A stretch of DNA of 51,868 bases from contig DASSPI010000065.1 of assembly GCA_035699705.1 (NCBI GenBank), positions 1-51,868 of the forward strand. Reading direction: 5' to 3'. Below, in pieces: positions 32,937 to 40,106 of the stretch (positions are counted from its first letter, which is position 1; each line of letters begins with the position of its first letter). The notes beneath the pieces were generated by a model. It made no database searches and was not told the origin of the DNA. It worked only from the letters and a program-made list of their open reading frames with translations. Position numbers and translations under genes: made by a program. This stretch comes from CANKHA01 sp035699705 (GTDB taxonomy: Bacteria; Pseudomonadota; Alphaproteobacteria; Rhizobiales; Xanthobacteraceae).

Positions 32937-33108
32937 GCAACTTCCAATCCGGAACATGCTCCAGCTGCTCGAAATCTTGATGCGCAGCCTCGGCGGCTCC
33001 TTCGGCCGTTTCCGCGTTCCGGACTTTGACGACGCGCTGCAGGACCTTGAACGGATGCCCGTCGGAACCTAGCAAAGTGTTGAAGAATTTCACGCAGAAG
33101 TTGGGCAT
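32884..33108 (-). CDS. Small protein of unknown function
   Basis: I do not recognise this 74-aa protein. ATG 33108 follows a strong GAGGAGG. It begins MPNFCVKFFNTLLGSDGHPF and continues into helical, acidic sequence (AETAEGAAEAAHQDFEQLEH), ending with KLHASCCEVEDENEKADAR. It has three Cys (one near the start, an adjacent pair near the end), suggesting possible metal or redox binding, which is speculative. It is the first gene after the 33160 box, and its transcript start would lie 17 bp upstream. It leads the hydrolase-PRTase operon. Confidence 0.65.
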   Translation of the reverse strand: MPNFCVKFFNTLLGSDGHPFKVLQRVVKVRNAETAEGAAEAAHQDFEQLEHVPDWKLHASCCEVEDENEKADAR

Positions 33109-33159
33109 GACGGCCTCCTCTGTACAAGGCCTTTCTAGCCCGGGTCGGAATTGGCGGTT

Positions 33160-33173
33160 TTGATTTCGCTCAA
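33160..33173. promoter_or_regulatory. FNR/FixK-type box TTGATTTCGCTCAA
   Basis: One mismatch from perfect. The minus-strand -10-like TAGAAA (33132-33137 in plus coordinates) and a start near 33125 place it 17 bp ahead of the 74-aa gene. It lies after the end of the orphan solute-binding gene. Confidence 0.72.
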
Positions 33174-33267
33174 TTCCCCCGCGCGATCGAGATCTGCCGC
33201 ACGACGGCGGTATCAACGTATTGCGCAATCCGTGTCAGGAGCGCGAGACCCAAGAATACCACCATGC

Positions 33268-34401
33268 TCATGGCCTGTTCCTAATCTCTTCCCAGACCGA
33301 TTCAATTTTCACGCGAAACTGTGCATTGATCTGCTCATATCTCTTGTCCGAGATCTTCTCGTCATAAACGTTGATCAAGTCGCGATCGAAATAGGACCTT
33401 ACCCCTCCAACAAATTTGGCGGCAACTTCGGCTGTTGATCCAGGCGGCCCCTCCATGCGCAGCTTAGGATTGATCGGGAACACACCGCGGTCGATCGCGA
33501 CCTGCTGTCCGCGGTCTGACAGCATAAACGCGATGAATGCGCGTGCTGCCCGGGGATGCGGCGCTCCGTTAAGTACAGCGATCGTCCCAATGCTCAAGCT
33601 CGCCGTCTTGGGAGCTACAAATTTGATGTCGAAGCCGGCCAGGCGGTCTTCAAACGCCATATAGCTCGGTGCGGCGAAGCCGGCAGCAAACTCTCCTTTC
33701 GCCACCAACGACGATACATCGCGACTACGCGTTGCAAACATCCCGGTGTTGGCGCTCAACCGTTTGAGCCATTCCCAGCCTTTTTCGTCGCCATCGCGTT
33801 GCAAAATGACTTCGTAAGCACCATGGCTGCTGCCCGATAATGTCGGCGCGCATTGTACGATATGCCCCTTCAACCGGGGATCCAGCAGATCGTCCCAATC
33901 TTTCGGCTCAGGGATGCCGAGGCGTTGATAAACCTTTGGGTGATACACGATCCCATAAGATTCAAGCAGCGTACCGATCCAAAACCCTTTCGGATCCTTG
34001 AGCCTGACAGGCTTTGGGCTGCCGATCGTCGCCGGAATGGAATCCGTGATCGCAGGCGCCAGATCGAGTTTGGCAATGAGATTCTGCTCCGCAAGTCTGT
34101 CGAAAAGAATTCCCTCACCTCCCCACAAGATGTCCGCTGCCGGGCGCCCTTTCCACTCGAGCACCCGACCATAGGCAATCGGGGCGCCCGCGGGAATCGC
34201 ACTCGTTCTAACGGTGACGTTCCATGTCTCTTTGGCATAGCGCGCGAATTCCGCTAGCGCCGGATCCGTGAGCGTCTTGCCCACCGGGGTAAGCAAAACC
34301 AACTCATTTTCGACCGGAGGTGCTGGCTGTGCAGCCAGCGGAGTGGCAACGCTACCCAAAGCCGCAAGCGGCGCCAAAATGGCGAGCAGCATTCGAAGCA
34401 T
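33268..34401 (-). CDS. Orphan ABC solute-binding protein, paralogue of the protein at 10605-11738
   Basis: The 377-aa precursor starts at ATG 34401 after GGAAGGA; a signal peptide follows (MLRMLLAILAPLAALGS, then ATPLAAQ). The mature sequence runs parallel to the paralogue over its whole length, with shared blocks such as YGRVLEWKGRPAADILWGGE, PEPKDWDDLL, EVILQRDGDEKGWEWLKRL and SYMAFEDRLAGFDIKFVAPK. No permease or ATPase gene lies next to it, so it may load the transporter encoded at 7832-10581. Its promoter region contains a perfect FNR/FixK box, so both binding proteins appear to be induced under the same condition. Confidence 0.88.
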   Translation of the reverse strand: MLRMLLAILAPLAALGSVATPLAAQPAPPVENELVLLTPVGKTLTDPALAEFARYAKETWNVTVRTSAIPAGAPIAYGRVLEWKGRPAADILWGGEGILFDRLAEQNLIAKLDLAPAITDSIPATIGSPKPVRLKDPKGFWIGTLLESYGIVYHPKVYQRLGIPEPKDWDDLLDPRLKGHIVQCAPTLSGSSHGAYEVILQRDGDEKGWEWLKRLSANTGMFATRSRDVSSLVAKGEFAAGFAAPSYMAFEDRLAGFDIKFVAPKTASLSIGTIAVLNGAPHPRAARAFIAFMLSDRGQQVAIDRGVFPINPKLRMEGPPGSTAEVAAKFVGGVRSYFDRDLINVYDEKISDKRYEQINAQFRVKIESVWEEIRNRP

Positions 34402-34456
34402 GGACTTTCCTTCCACGCGCGTTGCTCACTTCGCCCCCTGGCGACCAGTGGTTGCA

Positions 34457-34470
34457 TTGATCTGAATCAA
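34457..34470. promoter_or_regulatory. FNR/FixK-type box TTGATCTGAATCAA
   Basis: A perfect TTGAT-N4-ATCAA palindrome 56 bp upstream of the solute-binding gene start. The -10 region on the minus strand is poor, so the exact start is unclear. A second box lies 170 bp away and serves the divergent CBS gene. Confidence 0.75.
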
Positions 34471-34638
34471 GATGAAATTCCGCGACGGTTGTTACGCCTT
34501 TCGCGCGCCAGGTTTCTGTGTAAGTCGGTCGGGTCGATACATCCGCTTAAATGACCGCATTACTCGAAACACGAAGTTCACGGCCGATCGTTTACAAGCT
34601 TAGCTTTATTGTCACGGGACCACAGCGCCGGAGTCGAC

Positions 34639-34652
34639 TTGACCTAAATCAA
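34639..34652. promoter_or_regulatory. FNR/FixK-type box TTGACCTAAATCAA
   Basis: One mismatch from perfect. The class II start would be near 34687, which argues for ATG 34700 rather than upstream ATGs as the start of the CBS-BON gene. Confidence 0.7.
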
Positions 34653-34699
34653 TGAGCGTGGAGAGAGCGTGTGGTGTTGTTGCCTCGATGGAGACCGCC

Positions 34700-35413
34700 A
34701 TGAAAGCTCGCGACGTAATGGTTTCGCCGGTCATTACCGTCAAGCCTGATTGTTCTGTGAGAGATCTCGCAAGGATTTTGATCGAGCGTCGAATCAGCGC
34801 CGTCCCGGTAGTCAACGACCAGGGTCAAGTCGTCGGCATCGTCGGTGAAGGCAATTTGATGCATCGCGCTGAGACGGACACAGAGCGCCAGCATCCCTGG
34901 TGGTTACGGACTTTTATGGCCCCCTCCACGCTTGCCGCCGAATATGCCAAAGCTCACGGCCGCAGGGTTTCGGATATCATGGTCCGCGATGTCATTACGG
35001 CGGATCCTGATACCCCACTCTCAGAGATAGCAATATTATTGGAAAAGAACGCCATTAAGCGCTTGCCCATCGTTAACAATGGCCAGCTTGTGGGTATCGT
35101 AACCCGCGCAAACCTTGTGCAAGCCTTGGCGAGTGCCGGCGCGGCGTTGGATATCCAACCATCTGATGCCGCAATCAGAGAGCGTCTCTTGACTCATCTC
35201 GAATCCCAGCCTTGGGCACATACTTCATTGCTGAACGTCACGGTCAGGGACGGCGTGGTCGATCTCTGGGGGATGGCCACCTCGAACGCCGAGAAGGATG
35301 CAGTGCGCATTGCCGCCGAAACAATGAACGGCGTGCGCGCGGTGAATAACTATATCGTTGTCGATTTCGTCCCAGCGGAGATGCTAGACGCGCGCGCTGG
35401 TGGAATTGACTAG
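34700..35413 (+). CDS. CBS-pair and BON domain protein
   Basis: The 237-aa cytosolic protein begins KARDVMVSPVITVKPDCSV. It has two CBS motifs (residues 1-60 and about 85-145; second copy VSDIMVRDVITADPD) and a C-terminal BON-like domain (LNVTVRDGVVDLWGMATSNA and NGVRAVNNYIVVD). CBS pairs usually sense adenine nucleotides and regulate a partner. ATG 34700 is preceded by GGAG (34690-34693); upstream ATGs at 34652 and 34688 overlap the box or the predicted transcript start. M. tuberculosis DosR includes the stand-alone CBS protein Rv2626c, which lacks BON. Confidence 0.85.
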   Translation: MKARDVMVSPVITVKPDCSVRDLARILIERRISAVPVVNDQGQVVGIVGEGNLMHRAETDTERQHPWWLRTFMAPSTLAAEYAKAHGRRVSDIMVRDVITADPDTPLSEIAILLEKNAIKRLPIVNNGQLVGIVTRANLVQALASAGAALDIQPSDAAIRERLLTHLESQPWAHTSLLNVTVRDGVVDLWGMATSNAEKDAVRIAAETMNGVRAVNNYIVVDFVPAEMLDARAGGID

Positions 35414-35447
35414 TTGATGTTCCCCGTTACGCGGGATTGCAAAGCCG

Positions 35448-35548
35448 ATGCCGCAAAGTCGCGGACCCGGGAGCGGCCTACGCGCCCATAACCAGGATCG
35501 CCGCATTACTCGCGACAGAAGCTTCGAGAGAGCGGCGCCTAGGCTGCG
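35448..35548 (-). pseudogene. Decayed C-terminal fragment of a universal stress protein
   Basis: Read on the minus strand, this stretch matches the 3' part of the intact Usp gene just upstream (its copy at 35621-35717), about three quarters identical by eye. It covers the equivalents of RSIGDSLEAYADSR through LVMGAYGHSRVRDF, the ATP-binding segment. Single-base gains or losses break the frame at least twice, and the tyrosine codon of MGAYGHS is disrupted by an in-frame TAG. It is a relic of a duplicated usp gene and is not expected to encode protein. Confidence 0.65.
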
Positions 35549-35551
35549 TAT

Positions 35552-36397
35552 TTAATGCGAAAGAAAAATCGGGAGCGGCGGGGGGTCACAAATCATGCTC
35601 TTCGTCGCCCCGCCCAGCACAAAGTCACGGACTCGGGAGTGACCATACGCTCCCATAACTAGAAGATCGGCGTTTCGGGAGTCGGCATAAGCTTCGAGTG
35701 AATCGCCTATGCTCCGGCCTGCTGCTTCAACTGTGTCCAGTTTGGCATCTATGCCGTGAATTCGCAGGTGCTTCAAGAGGTCCGCACCCGTCGCAATGTC
35801 GATCGCCTTCTCATGCGTGACCATTACGACGTATACCTTCTCTGCCTTTTTCAGGATCGGAATAGCATCTGCTACGGCACGGGCGGCGGGACGACTGAAG
35901 TCCCATGCCACAATCACTGTGTTCGGCGCGAAGTGAATGGCCTTCGCTGCGTCGGAGACAACCAATGCCGGACGCCCGGAACCAAAGATTATCGCTTCAG
36001 CATACGCTCCGTCCCAGAATTCGCCCCCAGGCACTGGCACAATTGTAAGGTCCCGCAGACGAGCATGCTCGGTTAGCACCCTTGGGATATCGGAGGGAAA
36101 GCAACGCTCGCGAATTTCTTGGTGCGAGACGCCGCATTTCTTCGCCAAGTCCTTGAACGACGCAAGAAGCGCATCCGCGTTAGCCGCACTTCTCCTGGTT
36201 TGCTCAGCCGCCAGCGCCGGAATATCTAGAAGGCTATCCCCAAGAATACTTCCTGGTGTTTTGAATTTTGCTTCGCAAGCGATTGCGGAAAGTTGTGCTC
36301 CCATAACCGCCGCAAAGCCGACTGCCTGGTCCAACGCTGAAGCTGACGTTGGTTCCGGATATGTGGTGAGAGTTAGAAGAAGATCCTTGTATGCCAT
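35552..36397 (-). CDS. Universal stress protein, two tandem Usp domains
   Basis: A 281-aa protein starting at ATG 36397 after GGAGA; the frame opens further upstream without an RBS. The first Usp domain (YKDLLLTLTTYPEPTSASA) is degenerate in its nucleotide loop. The second ends with ADLLVMGAYGHSRVRDFVLG and GATKSM, the ATP-binding G-2X-G-9X-G(S/T) pattern. Usp proteins promote persistence under oxygen or nutrient limitation. The gene lies downstream of hsp20 on the same strand, but a terminator intervenes, and no FNR/FixK box was found directly upstream, so its promoter is unclear. A relic of a further copy adjoins its 3' end. Confidence 0.9.
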   Translation of the reverse strand: MAYKDLLLTLTTYPEPTSASALDQAVGFAAVMGAQLSAIACEAKFKTPGSILGDSLLDIPALAAEQTRRSAANADALLASFKDLAKKCGVSHQEIRERCFPSDIPRVLTEHARLRDLTIVPVPGGEFWDGAYAEAIIFGSGRPALVVSDAAKAIHFAPNTVIVAWDFSRPAARAVADAIPILKKAEKVYVVMVTHEKAIDIATGADLLKHLRIHGIDAKLDTVEAAGRSIGDSLEAYADSRNADLLVMGAYGHSRVRDFVLGGATKSMICDPPPLPIFLSH

Positions 36398-36502
36398 GTG
36401 ATTGTCTCCGGTCGCACACGCTAGCAAAGGTTTGACGTGCCCGCTATTCCTCTTCGTTATTCACGCGCAGGTCTACAGCGCATTCAGATGCAGGAGGATC
36501 GC

Positions 36503-36543
36503 AAAAAGCGAGCGCGTTCCGCGCCATCAGCCACGGAACGCGC
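36503..36543 (-). terminator. Rho-independent terminator after hsp20
   Basis: A perfect 10-bp stem (GCGCGTTCCG / CGGAACGCGC, plus coordinates 36512-36543) with a 12-nt loop is followed, on the minus strand, by TCGCTTTTTG (T-run at 36503-36507). It begins 18 bp after the hsp20 stop and separates that gene from usp. Confidence 0.82.
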
Positions 36544-36560
36544 CTCTGGCAGCGCAGCCG

Positions 36561-37040
36561 TTAGGCCGCACTCTTAATCTCTACCTTCTTGACCTGCGCC
36601 GCAGCCGGTTTCGGCACAACGACCTTCAGAACACCGTTCGAGATGCTGGCCTTGATGGCATCGGGATTGGTGCCGGCCGGCAGCTCGACGGAACGTGAGA
36701 AGGAGCCGTAGCTCCGTTCCAGCAAGCGGTAATTCTTGTCCTTCTCTTCCTTCTCGGATTTCTTCTCGCCTTTGATGGTGAGAACGTTGTCGGCCACGTT
36801 CACCTGGACGTCCTTTTCCTGCAGGCCGGGGAGTTCTGCGGTGATCTCGATTTCCTTATCGGACTCGATCACATCCGTGTTTGGCACCAGGTCCGTTGCC
36901 GTCGTCTTCCAGGAAAAGCCGCGGTTCAAATCATCGAACACCCGGTCAATTTCCCTTCGAAGGCTGATAAATGGTTCGAACGGCTCGTGGCGTGGAAGTT
37001 TACTTTCACGACCGACCGGAATTAGTGATCTCAGGGTCAT
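36561..37040 (-). CDS. Hsp20 / alpha-crystallin family small heat-shock protein
   Basis: A 159-aa ATP-independent chaperone that holds unfolding proteins. After a variable N-terminus (EPFISLRREIDRVFDDLNRG), the alpha-crystallin domain spans about residues 45-145, with VIESDKEIEITAELPGLQEK, the GEKKSEKEEKDKNYRLLERS loop, SFSRSVELP and the GVLKVVVPK motif, then a KKVEI tail similar to the I-x-I anchor. ATG 37040 follows TAGGAGGAGA. An FNR/FixK-type box lies 73 bp upstream. It parallels hspX (Rv2031c) of the DosR regulon. Confidence 0.93.
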   Translation of the reverse strand: MTLRSLIPVGRESKLPRHEPFEPFISLRREIDRVFDDLNRGFSWKTTATDLVPNTDVIESDKEIEITAELPGLQEKDVQVNVADNVLTIKGEKKSEKEEKDKNYRLLERSYGSFSRSVELPAGTNPDAIKASISNGVLKVVVPKPAAAQVKKVEIKSAA

Positions 37041-37112
37041 ATTCTCCTCCTAACGCAGCGAAGCTCTCAAGCAAGCTTCGCGATAAGTGTCTCTTAGACG
37101 CGAAAACTCGCC

Positions 37113-37126
37113 TTGATTTAGGTCAA
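37113..37126. promoter_or_regulatory. FNR/FixK-type box TTGATTTAGGTCAA
   Basis: One mismatch from perfect. It lies on the hsp20 side of the 290-bp divergent gap; the predicted minus-strand start near 37078 leaves a 38-bp leader. Confidence 0.75.
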
Positions 37127-37251
37127 GCGATCTTAAGCATTCCGGCTGCTCGACTTTTTGGCCGGCGGTCGACTGACGCGCCAGGGTGGCCAGCGGGTGT
37201 TATCCCGCGAAGTTGCAGCGCCTTTGACACAAGGCCCGGGCGACCCGGTAA

Positions 37252-37265
37252 TTGAGAAAAATCAA
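37252..37265. promoter_or_regulatory. FNR/FixK-type box TTGAGAAAAATCAA
   Basis: One mismatch from perfect, on the hydrolase side of the divergent gap. The plus-strand -10, TAAAAT (37287-37292), sits at the class II distance with a start near 37300, supporting ATG 37332 as the hydrolase start. Confidence 0.75.
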
Positions 37266-37331
37266 ATCCGTTTCAGCTGCCATTCATAAAATGAGTTGGC
37301 GGTGAATTCGCTACACGGAAGGCAGAATGCA

Positions 37332-38471
37332 ATGAGACGCATCAGAAGCCTTTTGCTCATCACGATTTTGCTGGTGATGGGAATGACCAGTGTTGTCTTC
37401 TTGCAGTACAAGGACGAGCTGGATCGCGCGCGCGATGCCGCCGAGCAAGGCGGCCTGATCGTCAACACCGTCGCTGGCCCTATCGAATACGCAGTGAGAG
37501 GCGTCGGCATTCCGCTTCTATCGATTCACGGTGCCGGCGGCGGCTATGATCAGGGCCTCACCAACGCCGCTGATCTTGTGGGCGAGAGCTTTCAAATAAT
37601 TGCACCTTCGCGGTTCGGATATCTGCACACGCCCATCCCGGGGGATGTCTCTCCAGGAGCCCAAGCGGACGCACATGCGGCGCTTCTCACGGAACTGAAC
37701 GTTTCCAAGGCGATAGTGCTGGGTGTTTCAGCAGGAGCGCGTTCTGCAGTCGAGTTGGCCATACGCCACCCGAACAGGGTCGCCGCGCTGATTCTTATGG
37801 TCCCTGGAACTTATTCGCCAACCAGTCCTGTTTCGGTGGAGGAAAGCCGGGGTAGCAAGTTCGCATTCTGGCTGGTCAATACTGGCGCTGACTTTGCATG
37901 GTGGGCCACGGAAAAGTTGGCGCCGTCGGTACTGATCCGGTTTATCGGTGTCCCGCCGGAATTGGTGGCTGTGGCGCCAAAGCCGGACCAGGATCGCGTC
38001 ATGAGCATGGTGAGGTCCATCCAGCCCCTGTCGCTACGATTTCCGGGAATCAATATCGATAGCACGCCCGAACTGAGCCAGTTGCTGCTGGAAACGATCA
38101 ACGCGCCAACGCTGATTATCTCTGCGCGGGACGACTTGTTTAGAACGCTCCCTGCGGCCGAGTTTGCGGCCAGCAGAATCCCGGAAGCCAAGCTGATCGT
38201 ATATGAGACCGGCGGGCACCTGTTGGTCGGGCACGACGCGGAGGTGCGAGAGGCGGTCCGCACGTTTCTAAACCGAGCAGGTCTGCGTGGATTTGAGCAA
38301 TCGCTATTTCGCAGTCGTCGTCACCTTATGGCCTGGCAACGGGAATTTCGCATAGCCACGTCCTGGGGGACTCCGTACCTGTCGCAGGCCGGGAGCAACG
38401 AGCTATCTGCGCAGTTGCACCACGTTGGCATGCAAGCCGCCGCTGAGGGCAGAAGCTACCTTGGCAACTAG
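37332..38471 (+). CDS. Membrane-anchored or exported alpha/beta hydrolase
   Basis: A 379-aa protein. ATG 37332 is preceded by GGAAGG; an in-frame TTG at 37296 precedes the predicted transcript start and is rejected. An N-terminal hydrophobic segment (RRIRSLLLITILLVMGM, then TSVVFLQY) is a signal anchor. The hydrolase core has LLSIHGAGGGYDQG (oxyanion HG), nucleophile Ser in VLGVSAGARSA, acid in ISARDDLF and catalytic His in ETGGHLLVG. The last 60 or so residues after FLNRAG have no hydrolase role and overlap the 3' end of the convergent kinase gene by 69 bp, so the original stop may have been lost. The substrate is unknown. Confidence 0.82.
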   Translation: MRRIRSLLLITILLVMGMTSVVFLQYKDELDRARDAAEQGGLIVNTVAGPIEYAVRGVGIPLLSIHGAGGGYDQGLTNAADLVGESFQIIAPSRFGYLHTPIPGDVSPGAQADAHAALLTELNVSKAIVLGVSAGARSAVELAIRHPNRVAALILMVPGTYSPTSPVSVEESRGSKFAFWLVNTGADFAWWATEKLAPSVLIRFIGVPPELVAVAPKPDQDRVMSMVRSIQPLSLRFPGINIDSTPELSQLLLETINAPTLIISARDDLFRTLPAAEFAASRIPEAKLIVYETGGHLLVGHDAEVREAVRTFLNRAGLRGFEQSLFRSRRHLMAWQREFRIATSWGTPYLSQAGSNELSAQLHHVGMQAAAEGRSYLGN

Positions 38472-40106
38472 TTCATCGTCGACAAACGGTTTGCCGATTA
38501 CATGCGCCTCGCTCACACCGGCGAGAGCGGCGCGGTCGGCAAAGCCAGTAACGAACAGGATTGGCAGGTTCGGGCGCTTGCCACAGGCTTGCCGCGCGAC
38601 CTCCGCGCCATTCATACCCGGCATGGCAAAATCGACAAGCATTAGGTTGATATTTGGCTCGCGCTCTAGCAAATCGAGCGCCGCTCCGCCGCTTCCTGCC
38701 TCAAGCACCGTGTAACCTATGTCCTGCAATAGCGAAGCGGTAATCTCGCGCACCGATTGATCGTCATCGACCAACAGGATAAGTGCGCCCGCCGTGGCCG
38801 CGGATGTGCGAGGAGTCAGAGTAGTCGATTCGATGCCGTCCGCTGCCACCTGGGCACGCGGCAGGTAGATATAGACGGATGTTCCGCGTCCCAGCTTTGA
38901 GTCCATCCGAATTCCGCCGCCTGACTGCTTGGCAAAGCCGAGCACCTGGCTAAGGCCAAGGCCAGAACCTTTGCCGATTTCCTTGGTGGTAAAGAAAGGC
39001 TCGAACACCTTGGCTCGGACTTCGTCGGTCATGCCTGTGCCCGTGTCGGCGACGCTGATCGCCACATAATCGCCAGCTGGCGGATCCTCCGGGTAAAGCG
39101 GGGGGCCTAGGGTCACATTGGAAGTTTCTACCGTCAGACCGCCTCCCACCTGCATGGCATCGCGCGCATTGATCGCTAAATTCAGGACTGCGAGCTCTAA
39201 TTGAGTCGGGTCCACCAAGGCTGGCCACAGACCTCGATGCAGATTGGTTTGGATATTGATGCTCCCGCCGATCGTGCTTTGCATTAGGTCACGCATCCCG
39301 GCCAGCGCATCATTGAGATCGAGCACCTTGGGCTCAAGCCGCTGCCGACGGGAGAACGACAACAGCTGGTCAGTAAGCTTTGCACCGCGTTCCGCGGCGC
39401 TCCGCATATAACTTAGTCGCTGCGCCAATTTGCCATCAACGCCGATTGCGGCGAGACCTTTCTCAAGGAAGCCAATGTTCCCCAGCACCACGGTAAGCAG
39501 ATTATTGAAGTCATGTGCAACGCCGGAGGTCAGCTGTCCCACTGCTTCCAGCCGCTGCATCTGCCGTAAGGTGGACTCCACCTTCTCGCGCTCTTCGATC
39601 TGTGCAAGCAATTGCCGGTTTGCCGCAGCAAGCTCCGCGGTGCGCTGTTGCACTCGGCTTTCAAGCTCTTCGTGCAACCGCCGTGCCTCGTATTGCCGCC
39701 GACGCCCGCGCAAACCGGTTCGGACAACGCTTACCAAGGTAGTGGCATGAAACGGTCGCTCGATGAAGGTGACGTTGCCGAGCGCTTCCGTCAGCCGCGC
39801 GGCTGCCGGATTACGCTCCAGACCGCCCCCATGCTCGGTGAGCAGGATAAAGGGAAAATCTGACCACGGCGGCTGCGAGCTGACCCAGCGGACAAAATCG
39901 CGCAGATCGGTACCCCGGGTAGCTTCCTCAGTAACAATGGCGACCTCGGCGCCGCGTTCAATCTCTTGCAGCAACTCCGCCAGATCGAGGCAGATATCCG
40001 CGTGCAGAACTGCGTCCCGTAAGATTTGCTTGGCTACTACCGCGTCGCGGCCGCGCGGTGCCAGGATCAGAGTACGCTCGGGATACGGTGTAGGCGCATC
40101 TTTCAA
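38403..40106 (-). CDS. Hybrid sensor histidine kinase partner of KaiC
   Basis: The 567-aa cytosolic kinase has three parts. Residues 1-140 form a receiver-like fold without the acidic residues (LILAPRGRDAVVAK). A coiled coil (RRLHEELESRVQQRTAELAA) leads into the HisKA domain with the phospho-His in TSGVAHDFNNLLTVVLGN, then a HATPase (NLAINARDAM; DTGTGM; GKGSGLGLS). A C-terminal receiver (VDDDQSVRE; acceptor Asp in LVDFAMPGMNG; GKPF) completes the hybrid. There are no transmembrane segments, so the signal is intracellular. The start overlaps the kaiC stop by 4 bp. The C-terminal receiver keeps its phospho-acceptor Asp, unlike the stand-alone receiver at 6396. Confidence 0.88.
   Translation of the reverse strand: MKDAPTPYPERTLILAPRGRDAVVAKQILRDAVLHADICLDLAELLQEIERGAEVAIVTEEATRGTDLRDFVRWVSSQPPWSDFPFILLTEHGGGLERNPAAARLTEALGNVTFIERPFHATTLVSVVRTGLRGRRRQYEARRLHEELESRVQQRTAELAAANRQLLAQIEEREKVESTLRQMQRLEAVGQLTSGVAHDFNNLLTVVLGNIGFLEKGLAAIGVDGKLAQRLSYMRSAAERGAKLTDQLLSFSRRQRLEPKVLDLNDALAGMRDLMQSTIGGSINIQTNLHRGLWPALVDPTQLELAVLNLAINARDAMQVGGGLTVETSNVTLGPPLYPEDPPAGDYVAISVADTGTGMTDEVRAKVFEPFFTTKEIGKGSGLGLSQVLGFAKQSGGGIRMDSKLGRGTSVYIYLPRAQVAADGIESTTLTPRTSAATAGALILLVDDDQSVREITASLLQDIGYTVLEAGSGGAALDLLEREPNINLMLVDFAMPGMNGAEVARQACGKRPNLPILFVTGFADRAALAGVSEAHVIGKPFVDDELVAKVASALSGGLHANVVQLRR

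Noticed and set aside
33170..33271. Minus-strand 33-codon frame (MSMVVFLGLALLTRIAQ...) overlapping the solute-binding stop by ATGA
   Set aside because: It is very short, has no clear RBS, and its stop falls inside the FNR/FixK box at 33160. There is too little evidence that it is a gene, though a hydrophobic micropeptide cannot be excluded.
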